Assembly: GCF_000735605.1 (NCBI RefSeq)
Contig: NZ_JPKG01000006.1
Span: 248,001 to 312,000 of the forward strand
Source of the DNA: Allobosea sp. LC85
GTDB taxonomy: Bacteria > Pseudomonadota > Alphaproteobacteria > Rhizobiales > Beijerinckiaceae
Direction of reading: 5' to 3'
Length of the DNA stretch: 64,000 nucleotides
Of this stretch, positions 1 to 9,261 are shown one piece after another (the first letter of the stretch is position 1; each line of letters begins with the position of its first letter). The translations under genes were made by a program, and so were the position numbers. A model generated the notes under the pieces. That model had not been told where the DNA came from. It did not search any database and saw nothing but the letters and a program-made list of their open reading frames with translations.

Positions 1-1618
1 CCTGGGCAACATGGTCGGGCGTCACCGCCTCTTCCACCATGCCGGAGGTATCGCCAATCGCCTCGACCTCGGCGAGCCGCTTCTCCAATTGCGGGATCTC
101 GCCATAGGCGAGCTCGCCCGCACGCTGATATTCGCCCTTGCGCTGCGCCTGGGCCAGTTCGTTGCGCGCATTGTCGAGCTTGGTCTTGATCTCCGCCGCC
201 TGGCCGAGCTTGTCCTTCTCGGCCTTCCAGCGGGCCGTGATCGTGGCCGAACGCGTTTCAAGGTCGGCGAGCTCGGATTCCAGCCGCTTCAGCCGCTCCT
301 TCGAGCCGCTGTCGCTCTCCTTCTTGAGGGCCTCCTGCTCGATGCGCAGGCGCACGATCTCGCGGTCGATCGAATCCAGCTCCTCGGGCTTGGAATCGAC
401 CTGCATGCGCAGGCGCGCCGACGCCTCGTCGACAAGGTCGATCGCCTTATCGGGCAGAAAGCGGTCGGTGATGTAGCGATTCGACAGGGTCGCGGCCGAG
501 ACCAGCGCCGAGTCCGTGATGCGGACACGGTGATGCTGCTCGTATTTCTCCTTGAGGCCGCGCAGGATCGAGACCGTATCCTCGACCGTCGGCTCGTCGA
601 CAAAGACGGGCTGAAAGCGGCGAGCGAGCGCAGCGTCCTTCTCGACATATTTGCGGTACTCGTCGAGCGTGGTCGCGCCAATGCAGTGCAGTTCGCCGCG
701 CGCGAGCGCCGGCTTCAGCAGGTTCGAGGCATCCATGGCGCCGTCCGTCTTGCCGGCGCCGACCAGCGTGTGCATCTCGTCGATGAACAGGATGACGCCG
801 CCATCGGAGCTCGAGACCTCGTTGAGCACCGCCTTCAGGCGCTCCTCGAACTCGCCACGATATTTCGCACCGGCAATGAGCGAGCCCATGTCGAGCGCCA
901 GCAGTTCCTTGTCCTTCAGGCTCTCCGGCACGTCGCCATTGACGATGCGCAGCGCGAGGCCCTCGGCGATGGCGGTCTTGCCGACGCCGGGCTCGCCGAT
1001 CAGGACGGGATTGTTCTTGGTGCGGCGGCTGAGCACCTGGATGGTACGGCGAATCTCCTCGTCGCGGCCAATGACCGGGTCGAGCTTGCCCTCGCGGGCA
1101 GCAGCGGTGAGATCCCGCGCATATTTCTTCAACGCGTCATAAGCCTGTTCGGCCGAAGCCGAGTCGGCGGTGCGGCCCTTGCGGATCGCCTCGATCGCGG
1201 CGTTCAGCGCCTGCGGCGTTACACCGGCCTTGGCCAGCACCTTGCCTGCCTCGGACTCCTTCTCCACGGCAAGCGCGAGAAGGAGGCGCTCGACCGTGAC
1301 GAAGGAATCGCCGGCCTTGTCCGCAGCCTTCTCCGCCGTGTCGAAGACACGGGCGAGGCCCGGCGTCAGATGCAGGCCACTGGCGCCACCGCCGCTGACC
1401 TTGGGCAGCTTCGCAAGCGCCGCATCGGTCAGCTGCAAGGCGAGTTTCGACTGACCGCCCGATCGATCGATCAGGCCGGCTGCCATGCCCTCGCTGTCAT
1501 CAAGCAGCGCTTTCAAAAGATGTTCGGGCGTAAACTGCTGGTGCCCCTCGCGCAGCGCAATTGTCTGCGCCGCCTGCAGGAAACCCTTGGCCCTGTCGGT
1601 GTATTTCTCGATGTTCAT
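1..1618 (-). CDS. clpB: ATP-dependent disaggregase ClpB (C-terminal part outside window)
   Basis: This is the first 539 codons of the Hsp104/ClpB chaperone, which works with DnaK to pull proteins out of aggregates in the cytoplasm. The start is the ATG at 1618-1616 ([14 protein letters not shown]). Visible parts in order are the Clp N-domain (about 1-145), AAA+ domain 1 with Walker A GEPGVGKT near residue 206 and Walker B ILFIDEMH near 280, and most of the long M-domain coiled coil (about 410-535). The second AAA+ domain lies beyond base 1. It is the last member of a minus-strand housekeeping block running from ptsP, but it is separated from DUF4167 by two plus-strand genes, so it probably has its own promoter. 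Family identification is secure. Confidence 0.97.
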   Translation of the reverse strand, partial: MNIEKYTDRAKGFLQAAQTIALREGHQQFTPEHLLKALLDDSEGMAAGLIDRSGGQSKLALQLTDAALAKLPKVSGGGASGLHLTPGLARVFDTAEKAADKAGDSFVTVERLLLALAVEKESEAGKVLAKAGVTPQALNAAIEAIRKGRTADSASAEQAYDALKKYARDLTAAAREGKLDPVIGRDEEIRRTIQVLSRRTKNNPVLIGEPGVGKTAIAEGLALRIVNGDVPESLKDKELLALDMGSLIAGAKYRGEFEERLKAVLNEVSSSDGGVILFIDEMHTLVGAGKTDGAMDASNLLKPALARGELHCIGATTLDEYRKYVEKDAALARRFQPVFVDEPTVEDTVSILRGLKEKYEQHHRVRITDSALVSAATLSNRYITDRFLPDKAIDLVDEASARLRMQVDSKPEELDSIDREIVRLRIEQEALKKESDSGSKERLKRLESELADLETRSATITARWKAEKDKLGQAAEIKTKLDNARNELAQAQRKGEYQRAGELAYGEIPQLEKRLAEVEAIGDTSGMVEEAVTPDHVAQ

Positions 1619-1752
1619 ATCGTCGCTCCGCCCGCCGGCGCGCCCCGTGGCGACGCATCCGGCTGCCTTTCATCAGGATAGGGCTCCCGAGGGACACCCT
1701 TCGCAACCAAAGATAGTGTGACATCCGCGCAACGGAAGGGGCGCCCTCGCGA

Positions 1753-2115
1753 ATGATTGACGGCGCCCTTCCGACAGGCTCAGCCTTGGCCATGGCGGGA
1801 ACAAGGCGACAGCAGGCGATTCGCAAAGCGTTGAGGGCGCTGGCCCCCGGCATTCCGCTCGCCGACGCCGAAGCGGTCCTGGCGCTCGCCGAGCGCCGCC
1901 ACATGAAGGACCTGCCGCCTTCGACGGCGCTTTGGCTCGCTCTCGGCAGCCATGTCCGCCACGTCCATACCGATTATGAGCGGCTGCTGGCGGAGGGGTA
2001 CGATCGCGATGCGGCGCGCTTCTTCGTCGTCGAGGACACCGATGCCGTGCTCTCCGCCTGGGGCTGCCAGCGCTCGGTGGATGAGAACGAAGAGGCCGAG
2101 GCCGAGGAGGCCTGA
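1753..2115 (+). CDS. DUF2293 domain protein
   Basis: This is a 120-residue cytoplasmic protein matching the alphaproteobacterial DUF2293 family from memory: a basic start (RRQQAIRKALRAL), then PSTALWLALGSHVRH and the run HTDYERLLAEGYDRDAAR typical of that family, then a very acidic tail (NEEAEAEEA). No enzymatic motif is evident and the function is unknown. It is divergent from clpB, with 134 bases between the starts. An AAGGGG ribosome-binding sequence about 11 bases upstream supports the ATG at 1753. A second in-frame ATG at 1792 would remove 13 residues. Confidence 0.8.
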   Translation: MIDGALPTGSALAMAGTRRQQAIRKALRALAPGIPLADAEAVLALAERRHMKDLPPSTALWLALGSHVRHVHTDYERLLAEGYDRDAARFFVVEDTDAVLSAWGCQRSVDENEEAEAEEA

Positions 2116-2213
2116 GCCAGCATGATCGAACCGATGCAAGGATTTGATCGGTCCCGCGTCTCGAAACCCGCTATATCACCCCTGCCCGATCAGCCTGCGG
2201 ACTGAAAACCTCC

Positions 2214-3005
2214 ATGCGCGTCGCCTCGCTCTATCGCTACCCCGTCAAGGGCCTCTCTCCCGAACCCGTGCAGTCGGCTTCGCTAAGCACCGGCGGCTAT
2301 TTCCCTGGAGACCGGCTTTTTGCCATCGAGAACGGCCCTTCCGGCTTCGACCCGGTTGCGCCCGTGCATCAGCCGAAGATCAAGTATCTGATGCTGATGC
2401 GCAATGAATCGCTGGCGCGGCTGCAGACGCGCTATGACGACGAGAGCCGGGCGCTGGTCATCAAACAGGGTGGGCGCGAGACCTTGCGCGCCGACACGAC
2501 GACGCAGGACGGCCGCGCAGCCCTTGCCGCCTTCTTTGAGGGCTTCATGCCGGACGAGCTGCGCGGCAAGCCGCAGTTGCTCACGGCCCCGCAAAGCTAT
2601 CGCTTCACCGATTCGCGCTTCGGCTTCATGTCGATCATCAACCTCGCCAGCGTCGCTGATCTCGGCAAGCACCTTGGCACGACGCTCGATCCGCTGCGCT
2701 TCCGCGGCAATGTCATGGTCGAGGGGCTGGCCGCCTGGGCCGAGAACGATCTGGTCGGGCAGGAACTGTCCACGGCGTCGGGGCTGCGCCTGCGTGTGAT
2801 CAAGCGAATCGAACGCTGCGCGGCGACCAATGTCGACCCGCAGACCGGAGCCCGCGATCTCCAGATTCCGAAGGCGCTGATGACGACGTACGGCCATGTC
2901 GACTGCGGAATCTACTGCGAGATTCTGACGGGCGGCACACTGACCGCTGGTGTGCACGTCGAAATCCAGCCCCCGCAGACCACACTCGGCCTCGGCGTGG
3001 CCTGA
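2214..3005 (+). CDS. MOSC domain-containing protein
   Basis: This 263-residue protein has an N-terminal MOSC beta-barrel domain (MRVASLYRYPVKGLSPE; the YPVKG motif is typical) followed by a C-terminal MOSC domain (about 120-255) with RFRGNVMVEG, RCAATNVDP and a Cys near residue 202 in the RCAATN motif. MOSC proteins bind the molybdenum cofactor or sulfur carried on it. Relatives include YcbX and the mitochondrial amidoxime-reducing component, but YcbX has an extra ferredoxin domain that is absent here. The substrate is unknown. It lies 98 bases after the DUF2293 gene and converges on the DUF4167 gene. Confidence 0.9.
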   Translation: MRVASLYRYPVKGLSPEPVQSASLSTGGYFPGDRLFAIENGPSGFDPVAPVHQPKIKYLMLMRNESLARLQTRYDDESRALVIKQGGRETLRADTTTQDGRAALAAFFEGFMPDELRGKPQLLTAPQSYRFTDSRFGFMSIINLASVADLGKHLGTTLDPLRFRGNVMVEGLAAWAENDLVGQELSTASGLRLRVIKRIERCAATNVDPQTGARDLQIPKALMTTYGHVDCGIYCEILTGGTLTAGVHVEIQPPQTTLGLGVA

Positions 3006-3006
3006 A

Positions 3007-3036
3007 CAAAAAAACAGGGGCCCGCTGGGCCCCTGT
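3007..3036 (-). terminator. Rho-independent terminator of the DUF4167 gene
   Basis: On the minus strand a GC-rich stem, CAGGGGCCC paired with GGGCCCCTG around a short loop (3015-3035), is followed directly by a run of T (seen as AAAAAAA at 3008-3014 on the plus strand). It lies 26 bases past the stop of the DUF4167 gene. The same stem could stop the convergent MOSC transcript, but on that side there is no T run. Confidence 0.8.
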
Positions 3037-3060
3037 CATATCCGGTCAAACCGGAGCGTC

Positions 3061-4101
3061 TTACTCGGCAGCGCTATCGGTTTCCGAACCCAGCGCGTCC
3101 ATCACTTCACGTGGCGAGCGGCGACGGCGCGTGCGCTTCGGAGCGGCCGTCTCTTCGGCAGCCGGAGCTTCGGCGGCCGGCGCTTCGGCAGGAGCAGCCT
3201 CGACCGGCGCAGCAACACGCTCCTCGGCGACCGCGATCGGAACCCTGACCGGATTGGTCAGGAAGGACGGAAGCGCGGCGGCGACATCGTTCGCCTCGCT
3301 TTCAGGCTCGACCTCCCGGCGCGGACGACGCTCGCTGCGCTCGGGACGCGGCCCGCGCTCCGGCCGGTCGCCGCGCTCGAAGCGGCGCTCGGGCTGGCTC
3401 TGCGCAGGGGCATTGTCGCCCTGCTCCGCGGTAGCCGGTTGCTCGGAACGCGGCACGAAGCCGCCGGGCTGGCCGTTCTGCCCGCCTTCGGGACGGTCGA
3501 AACGGCGCTCACCACGATCCGGGCCACGATCTTGGCGATCATTGCGATCGAAACGGCGGTTGTTGCGATCGTTGAAGCGATCGTTGCGACCCTGGCGGTC
3601 GAAGCGCTGGCCGTTGTTCTGCTGGCCATCCTGCCCCTCGCCGTCCTGGCGGGGAGCAGCATTCTGGCCATAGCCGTTCACGCCGCCCTGAGCCTGATGC
3701 CGCAGCTCAGGCTGAGGCGATCCCTGCGGGAAGGCAGCGTTCTCTTCGCCCTCACCCTCATCCTCGCCATCATCGCCGTCCTCGCCGAAGGCACGGTTCG
3801 GCGGGAAGCTATGGCCGAATTGCTGGGCCATCTGCTCCTGCGCCGCGAGAAGGATGCGGTAATAGTGCTCCGCGTGCTGGAAATAGTTCTCCGCAGCAAC
3901 GGGATCACCTGACGACTGAGCATCGCGCGCCAGTTGCAAGTACTTCTCCGCGACATGCTGAGCGGTACCACGAACTTTGACGTCCGGCCCGTTCGACTCG
4001 TAGCTGCGTTGCAACGGGTTGGGCGACTTTCGATTGCCGTTGTTGCTATTGTTATTGTTGTTGTTACGGCCGCGCATACGCCGGTTCTGACCTGGTCTCA
4101 T
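3061..4101 (-). CDS. DUF4167 domain protein with asparagine- and acid/arginine-rich low-complexity tail
   Basis: This 346-residue protein starts MRPGQNRRMRGR, then an asparagine run (about 13-25), then the conserved DUF4167 core (about 28-110: NPLQRSYESNGPDVKVRGTA, a helical segment with AENYFQHAEHYYRI). The rest is disordered: Gln/Gly-rich, then many RFDRND/RPERGPR-type repeats, an acidic Ala/Glu stretch and a basic end (KRTRRRRSPREV). The mix resembles RNA-binding or condensate-forming proteins, but no biochemical role is established that I know of. The gene is conserved next to prmC and clpB in Rhizobiales. The upstream gap of 378 bases suggests its own promoter. Confidence 0.88.
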   Translation of the reverse strand: MRPGQNRRMRGRNNNNNNSNNGNRKSPNPLQRSYESNGPDVKVRGTAQHVAEKYLQLARDAQSSGDPVAAENYFQHAEHYYRILLAAQEQMAQQFGHSFPPNRAFGEDGDDGEDEGEGEENAAFPQGSPQPELRHQAQGGVNGYGQNAAPRQDGEGQDGQQNNGQRFDRQGRNDRFNDRNNRRFDRNDRQDRGPDRGERRFDRPEGGQNGQPGGFVPRSEQPATAEQGDNAPAQSQPERRFERGDRPERGPRPERSERRPRREVEPESEANDVAAALPSFLTNPVRVPIAVAEERVAAPVEAAPAEAPAAEAPAAEETAAPKRTRRRRSPREVMDALGSETDSAAE

Positions 4102-4479
4102 TCGCGTCTATCTCGCGCTCTGTCTGTTCAAAGCAACCGGGTCACTGTCATGCGCGTACCGGCACGCGGCGGGTTGCGGCGCCGTGCCGGAGGGAGTCGA
4201 CCTGAAGGAGCAATGCGCCGTTCTTGGTCTTCACGCGCTCGTTTCCAAAAGGGGCGGTAACTCGCCCCATGAGCCGAATGGCACATCCATGCCATCGGAA
4301 TTCCGATCTTGCTTTGTCAGTTCCGTCAAACTTCGGACGTGTCCGGAGGCAAACCCTCGTCAATCAGGAGGAGGCTGCCCTAGGCTCGGCGCTGACGACA
4401 CCAGCTTCGGCTGATACCTCCATAGCGGCTTTTGCGTCCGGTTCCAAGCAAATTCGCACAATCTCTGTGCGTATCCCAT
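4102..4479. other. Intergenic region between prmC and the DUF4167 gene
   Basis: No convincing gene is seen here. It holds a terminator-like stem for the prmC side (4247-4268) and a perfect 14-base palindrome, ATCGGAATTCCGAT, at 4294-4307. It should also contain the promoter of the DUF4167 gene on the minus strand, which I cannot place with confidence. A 71-codon open frame across 4148-4363 has no recognisable protein features. Confidence 0.6.
4247..4268 (-). terminator. Possible terminator downstream of prmC
   Basis: On the minus strand GGGGCG, a 6-base loop, CGCCCC and then TTTT form a short, strong stem with a brief T run, about 210 bases after the prmC stop. The stem is only 6 bp, so the call is tentative. 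Confidence 0.4.
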
Positions 4480-5376
4480 TCAGCGGGAGAAGATCAGCGC
4501 GCGCTCGTGTCCGCCAAGATCCTTGCGCGCTCCATGATAATGGAACCCTTCGGACCGCATCAAGGCCGAGACATCCGGCTCCTGCCCGGCTCCGATCTCG
4601 AAGACGACGATGCCGCCCGGCGCCAGGAATTGCGGCAGGTCGCGCGCGAAGCGTCGATAGGGATCGAGCCCGTCGACCCCGCCATCCAGCGCCAGGAGCG
4701 GGTCATAGTCGCGCACCCCGACGTCCAGCCCGGGAATCTCAGCGCCCGGAATATAGGGAGGATTGGAGACGATCAGATCGAAGCGGCCATCGAGGCCCTT
4801 CACCCAGTCGCCCTCCCGAAACGCCGCGCGATCACCGACGCCATTTGCAAGAGCATTCGCGGCTGCGACCTCGCAGGCCTCTCCCGACAGATCGATGCCA
4901 AGGCCCTTCGCCTGCCTGAGCTCACTCAGGATCGCGATGAGGAGGCAGCCCGTACCAGTCCCCAGGTCCAGTATCGACAACGCCTCCCCGCGCCTTTCGC
5001 GAAGGGAATCGAGCGCGGCCTCGACCAGCGTCTCGGTATCGGGGCGCGGCTCGAGCGTCGCGGGCGAGAGCTTGAAGGTCAGCCCCCAGAACTCCCGCTC
5101 GCCAAGGATCCGCCAAACGGGCTCTCCTGCAAGCCGCCGCGCGGCGAAACTGTCCAGATCCGCGGCGGCCTGATCACCGATCAGGGCGTCATCCTCCGTG
5201 CGCCCGCCCTCGATCACCGCTTCAACGAGAAGGCGGGCATCAAGAACCGGCGTATCGCAGCCCGCAGCGCGCAGACGCTCCGCGAGCTGCCGCCGCGCTT
5301 CCCGAATCGTCAGCGCGCCGGCAGCTCGCGGCGACGGCGTTGCAGCGTCGCCACCGCTTTGCAGTGGCGACGTCAC
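4480..5376 (-). CDS. prmC: Release factor glutamine N5-methyltransferase
   Basis: PrmC methylates the glutamine of the GGQ motif of class I release factors using S-adenosylmethionine, which speeds termination. The 298-residue protein has an N-terminal helical domain (about 20-95), a SAM-binding motif DLGTGTG at 137-143 and the catalytic NPPY at 205-208, all typical of the family. It sits downstream of prfA, whose product is its substrate, with one small gene between. The N-terminal 20 residues are Ala/Pro-rich and may be part of a start that is too long; an internal start is possible. Confidence 0.95.
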   Translation of the reverse strand: MTSPLQSGGDAATPSPRAAGALTIREARRQLAERLRAAGCDTPVLDARLLVEAVIEGGRTEDDALIGDQAAADLDSFAARRLAGEPVWRILGEREFWGLTFKLSPATLEPRPDTETLVEAALDSLRERRGEALSILDLGTGTGCLLIAILSELRQAKGLGIDLSGEACEVAAANALANGVGDRAAFREGDWVKGLDGRFDLIVSNPPYIPGAEIPGLDVGVRDYDPLLALDGGVDGLDPYRRFARDLPQFLAPGGIVVFEIGAGQEPDVSALMRSEGFHYHGARKDLGGHERALIFSR

Positions 5377-5398
5377 GGCGCTGATGCCCGTATCGAAA

Positions 5399-5647
5399 TC
5401 AATTATTACCCTGCATCTTATGGTCCATGCAGATCTTCATCTTCTGATTGATGGAAGATTTGCTCTCGCGCGCCCCGCGCATTTCCATTGAACACGCCCT
5501 GCGCGCCTGCGATTGCGTCATTGCGTTTTGCAAAGGCGCAGGCTGTCCTTGGACGATGCGGCCGAAGGTCTTCTCCTGCGCTTCGGCTGCACCTGCCGTA
5601 GCCAGAGCCATCAGACCGCTCATTGCAATCACAGATGCAAGCTTCAT
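5399..5647 (-). CDS. Small predicted secreted protein between prfA and prmC
   Basis: I do not recognise the family. From the ATG at 5647 the product is 82 residues and starts with a classic signal peptide (MKLASVIAMSGLMALATAGAAEAQE, cleavage expected after AEA). The mature part is about 58 residues, basic, rich in Gln, Met and Lys, with two Cys (in RRACSMEM and KICMDHKM) that could form one disulfide or bind metal with the nearby Met and His. The frame is open 13 codons further upstream (to 5686), but the signal peptide fixes the likely start. Spacing to prmC is 22 bases, so it probably shares the ptsP-prfA-prmC transcript. Confidence 0.7.
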   Translation of the reverse strand: MKLASVIAMSGLMALATAGAAEAQEKTFGRIVQGQPAPLQNAMTQSQARRACSMEMRGARESKSSINQKMKICMDHKMQGNN

Positions 5648-5707
5648 GGCTTCCTCCAGCCTGTTTTCACATTGATCCGAGAACAACGCCGTTTCAGGAA
5701 AAAGGTT

Positions 5708-6793
5708 TCACGCCCCGCTTTGTGCTGCGAGCAATGTCGCCTGGTGCTCCGCCGTAAGGGCATCGATGATCTCGTCGAGCGCCAGTCCCTGCATCATCTC
5801 GTCGAGCTTGTAGAGCGTCAGGTTGATGCGGTGGTCCGTCACACGGCCTTGCGGGAAATTATAGGTACGGATCCGCTCGGACCGGTCGCCGGAGCCGATC
5901 TGCGAGCGTCGGTCCGCCGCGCGCTCGGCGTCGGCCTTCATCCGCTCCATGTCGTAGAGCCGGGCGCGCATCAACTCGAAGGCACGGGCCTTGTTCTTGT
6001 GCTGGGAACGCTCATCCTGGACCACGACCACGATCCCGCTCGGGATATGGGTCAGCCGGACGGCCGATTCGGTCTTGTTGACGTGCTGGCCGCCGGCGCC
6101 CCCGGCACGCATCGTGTCGATGCGCAGATCGTTGTCGTTGAGCGCGACGTCGACCTCGCTCGCCAAAGGCAGCATCGCCACCGTTGCGGCGGAGGTGTGA
6201 ATGCGGCCGCTCGCCTCGGTATCCGGCACACGCTGGACGCGGTGAGCTCCGGATTCAAATTTCAGCTTGGCATAGACGCCACGGCCTGAAATCTCGGCGA
6301 TGACCTCCTTGTAGCCACCAACCGTGCCTTCGCTCTCCGAGATGATGTCGACGCTCCACCCCTTCTGCGAGGCGTAGCGCTGATACATCCGCAGCAGATC
6401 CCCGGCGAAGAGCGAGGCCTCGTCACCGCCGGTGCCTGCCCGGATTTCCAGGATGACACCGCGTTCGTCGGCCGCGTCCTTGGGCAGGAGGGCGATCAGG
6501 ATTTCGCGGGCGCGCGCGTCGATCTCGGTTCGAGCAGTGTCGCGCTCCTCATAGGCCAGATCACGGAATTCGCTGTCGGTCGTCGGATCGTCGATCAGCC
6601 CCTGCGCCTCATCAAGGGACGCCTGGGCATTGCGCCAGGAGGTTATCGCAGCAACGACAGGTTCGAGCTCCGCCAACTCCTTGGCGAGTTCGACCGTACG
6701 CACGGCATCGGTCGAGCGGTTGATCTCGTCGGTCGCAACGGCGTGGCGTGCGACGATGCTGTCGAGACGATCTTGAGGAAGCTGAAGGGACAT
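5708..6793 (-). CDS. prfA: Peptide chain release factor 1
   Basis: RF1 recognises UAA and UAG in the ribosomal A site and triggers peptide release. The 361-residue protein has the expected length, the catalytic GGQ at 234-236 (within [12 protein letters not shown]) and the RF1-type tripeptide P-x-T at 190-192 (PDT rather than the common PAT), followed by [10 protein letters not shown]. That motif separates it from RF2. It follows ptsP by 51 bases and is cotranscribed with it by arrangement. Its modifying enzyme PrmC is encoded two genes downstream. Confidence 0.97.
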   Translation of the reverse strand: MSLQLPQDRLDSIVARHAVATDEINRSTDAVRTVELAKELAELEPVVAAITSWRNAQASLDEAQGLIDDPTTDSEFRDLAYEERDTARTEIDARAREILIALLPKDAADERGVILEIRAGTGGDEASLFAGDLLRMYQRYASQKGWSVDIISESEGTVGGYKEVIAEISGRGVYAKLKFESGAHRVQRVPDTEASGRIHTSAATVAMLPLASEVDVALNDNDLRIDTMRAGGAGGQHVNKTESAVRLTHIPSGIVVVVQDERSQHKNKARAFELMRARLYDMERMKADAERAADRRSQIGSGDRSERIRTYNFPQGRVTDHRINLTLYKLDEMMQGLALDEIIDALTAEHQATLLAAQSGA

Positions 6794-6844
6794 CAGGAAC
6801 TCTGGAACACTGTTTGGGGACCGGTGAAGCGCGCTTCAGCGTCG

Positions 6845-9112
6845 CTAGACCGGCACTTTCAATTCGGTCGCCAATGCCGAAAGCTGCGAACGCAGGCTCG
6901 ATGCACCATCGGACGAGGCGAGCATCCAATCCATACGCTCGCGCAGCTTCCTGACGTCAAGCGCGCGCAGCATCGCCTTGACCGGCCCGAATGACGCAGC
7001 CGACATCGAGAAGGAGCGGTAGCCCAGGCCGATCAGCGCCATCGTCTCCAGCGGCTTGCCACCCATCTCACCGCAGACCGAGACGGGGCAACCTGCCTCG
7101 CCCGCAGCCTCGACGATGGTGCGCAGCGCACGGAGCGCAGCAACGCAAAGCGGGTCGAAGCGTTCGGACACCCGGCGATTCTCACGATCGGCTGCGAACA
7201 GGAACTGCATCAGATCATTGGTGCCGATCGACAGGAAGTCGGCCTCGCGCGAGATCTCCGCCAGCTCGAACAGCAGCGACGGCACCTCGACCATGACGCC
7301 GAGCTCGAGATTGGTCGGTGCCGGACGCTCCTGCTTCTCCATCATGGCGAGTTCGCGGCGCACGATGAAGCGTGCACGCAGGAACTCGTCCACGGTCGCG
7401 ACCATCGGCAGCATGATGCGCATGTCCTGGCCGGCTCCAGCCCGCAGCATCGCCCTGATCTGGCCGCGCAGCAGGCGCGGCTTGTCGAGGCCGATCCGGA
7501 TCGCGCGCCAACCGAGCGCCGGATTCTCCTCCTCGACGCGCTCCATGTAGGGCAGCACCTTGTCGCCGCCGATATCGAGCGTCCGGAAGACCACCGGCCT
7601 GCCTTGCGCCGCCTTGAGCACGGCCCCGTAGAGCGACTGCTGCTCGGTCGTCGTCGGCATGTGCTGAGCGACCATGAACTGGAGTTCGGTGCGGAACAGT
7701 CCGATCCCCGCGGCGGCCGTCTCGTCGAGACTGTGCATGTCGACCAGAAGGCCGGCATTGATCTGGAGGTTGATCTCGAGACCGTCCTTGGTGACGGCAG
7801 GCAGATCCTTGAGCTTGCGGTATTGCTCCTGCTTGCGAGCGCGCAGGCGGGCCTTGTCCTTGTAGGCGTTCTCGACGTCCGGCTGCGGACGGATCTGAAC
7901 CTCGCCAGCCTGGCCATCGACGATGACGGCGTCGCCCGATTGGATCAGCGCCGTCGCGTTGACGACCTCGCCGACGGCCGGAATGCCAAGCGCTCGCGCC
8001 ACGATGGCGATGTGGCTGGTCGGCCCGCCTTCCTCGAGGATGAGCCCACGCAGACGGGCCCGGTCATAATCGAGCAGTGCCGCCGGCCCCATCGAGCGGG
8101 CGATCAGGATGGCGTTCTCGGGCAATTTCTCATGGGCGACGCCATTCGCCTTGCCCATCAGGGTTCGCAGCAGCCGATTCGCCAGATCATCGAGATCGTG
8201 CAGCCGCTCCCTGAGATAGGGGTCGGTCTGGCGCAGCATCTTGGCGCGGGTGTCAGACTGCACGCGCTCAACCGCCGCCTCGGCGGTGAGGCCGGTCATC
8301 ACCACCTCGCGCATCCGCCTGAGCCAGCCCTGGTCATGGGCGAACATGCGGAAGGTTTCGAGGACGTCGCGATGCTCGCCGGTATGAGCCACGTCGCCGC
8401 GCTCGATCAGTTCATCGATCGCAGTGCGCATCTCGGCGATGGCGGCTTCGAGCCGCTTCACCTCGCGGGCCGGATTCTCGGCGATCAGATTGGTGATCGC
8501 GACCCGCGGTTCGTGCAGAACGGCGTAGCCGAGCCCGACACCATCCGCCAGCTTGACACCGACACCGTGAATCGGCCGGTCGAGACCAATCATGCTGCCG
8601 GGCGGCGCCAGCGACTTCAACCCGCCGGCCGCGATCATCTCCGCCATGATCATGGCGGTGGTTTGCAGCGTCTCGACCTCTTCCTCGTTGTAGAGCCGCG
8701 ACGCGCGGTTCTGGATGACGAGGACGCCCATGACCGCGCCGCCCCGCAGGATCGGGACGCCGAGGAAGGAATGGTAAATCTCTTCGCCCGTCTCCGGACG
8801 GTAGGAGAAGGCCGGATGCGACTGCGCGTCGGAAAGGGCGACTGGCTCGGCCTCGCTCGCGATCAAACCGACCAGACCTTCGCCGGCGCGCATCCTGGTG
8901 AGGTGCACGGCCTCGCGATTCAGGCCCTCGGTCGCGTAGAGTTCGAGCGAACCGTCCTCGAGCAGGACATAGACGGAACACACTTCGGCGACCAGATTGC
9001 CGGCGATCAGGACGACAAGCCGATCCAGCCGCTCCTGCGGGCTGACGGGCGCTGCCATGACCTCGCGGAGACGGCGCAGCAGAACGCCCGGTCCTCCGAG
9101 AGCGCCTCGCAT
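6845..9112 (-). CDS. ptsP: Nitrogen-PTS enzyme I (PEP-protein phosphotransferase PtsP)
   Basis: This is EI-Ntr, the first enzyme of the regulatory nitrogen phosphotransferase chain: it takes phosphate from PEP and passes it to NPr. The 755-residue protein has an N-terminal GAF domain (about 20-165), the EI helical domain (about 170-310), the phosphohistidine domain with GGPTSHIAIVARALGIP (His 367 is the expected phosphorylation site) and a C-terminal PEP-binding barrel ending with the catalytic Cys in SVCGEMGG. The frame stays open upstream to 9487, but that extension has non-protein-like composition and the ATG at 9112 gives the usual length. In many Rhizobiales lysC precedes ptsP; here otsA does. 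Confidence 0.95.
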   Translation of the reverse strand: MRGALGGPGVLLRRLREVMAAPVSPQERLDRLVVLIAGNLVAEVCSVYVLLEDGSLELYATEGLNREAVHLTRMRAGEGLVGLIASEAEPVALSDAQSHPAFSYRPETGEEIYHSFLGVPILRGGAVMGVLVIQNRASRLYNEEEVETLQTTAMIMAEMIAAGGLKSLAPPGSMIGLDRPIHGVGVKLADGVGLGYAVLHEPRVAITNLIAENPAREVKRLEAAIAEMRTAIDELIERGDVAHTGEHRDVLETFRMFAHDQGWLRRMREVVMTGLTAEAAVERVQSDTRAKMLRQTDPYLRERLHDLDDLANRLLRTLMGKANGVAHEKLPENAILIARSMGPAALLDYDRARLRGLILEEGGPTSHIAIVARALGIPAVGEVVNATALIQSGDAVIVDGQAGEVQIRPQPDVENAYKDKARLRARKQEQYRKLKDLPAVTKDGLEINLQINAGLLVDMHSLDETAAAGIGLFRTELQFMVAQHMPTTTEQQSLYGAVLKAAQGRPVVFRTLDIGGDKVLPYMERVEEENPALGWRAIRIGLDKPRLLRGQIRAMLRAGAGQDMRIMLPMVATVDEFLRARFIVRRELAMMEKQERPAPTNLELGVMVEVPSLLFELAEISREADFLSIGTNDLMQFLFAADRENRRVSERFDPLCVAALRALRTIVEAAGEAGCPVSVCGEMGGKPLETMALIGLGYRSFSMSAASFGPVKAMLRALDVRKLRERMDWMLASSDGASSLRSQLSALATELKVPV

Positions 9113-9261
9113 CAATTCGGCCCTCCGCCCGCCTCCCCTGACACCTGCTCGCGATGAGTCGGCAGCATGCCCCGGTTCTTGTCGCCTTCTAGCGAGCGAA
9201 AGGAGTGTTCGGCAAGGCCGCCGTTGCAACCCCGAGGTGAAATCGGCGGCAGCGCTCGTCA

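Noticed and set aside
1619-1752. Heat-shock (RpoH) promoter for clpB
   Set aside because: A TTG and a CCTAT box are present on the minus strand, but the distance is about 21 bases and the first box is GTTG rather than CTTG, so the match is too poor.
4148-4363. A 71-codon frame between prmC and the DUF4167 gene
   Set aside because: No recognisable features and it crosses a terminator-like stem and a palindrome.
7604-9157. A 517-codon open frame antisense to ptsP
   Set aside because: It lacks family features and is His/Asp/Arg-rich as is usual for antisense frames in GC-rich genes; ptsP on the other strand is clear.
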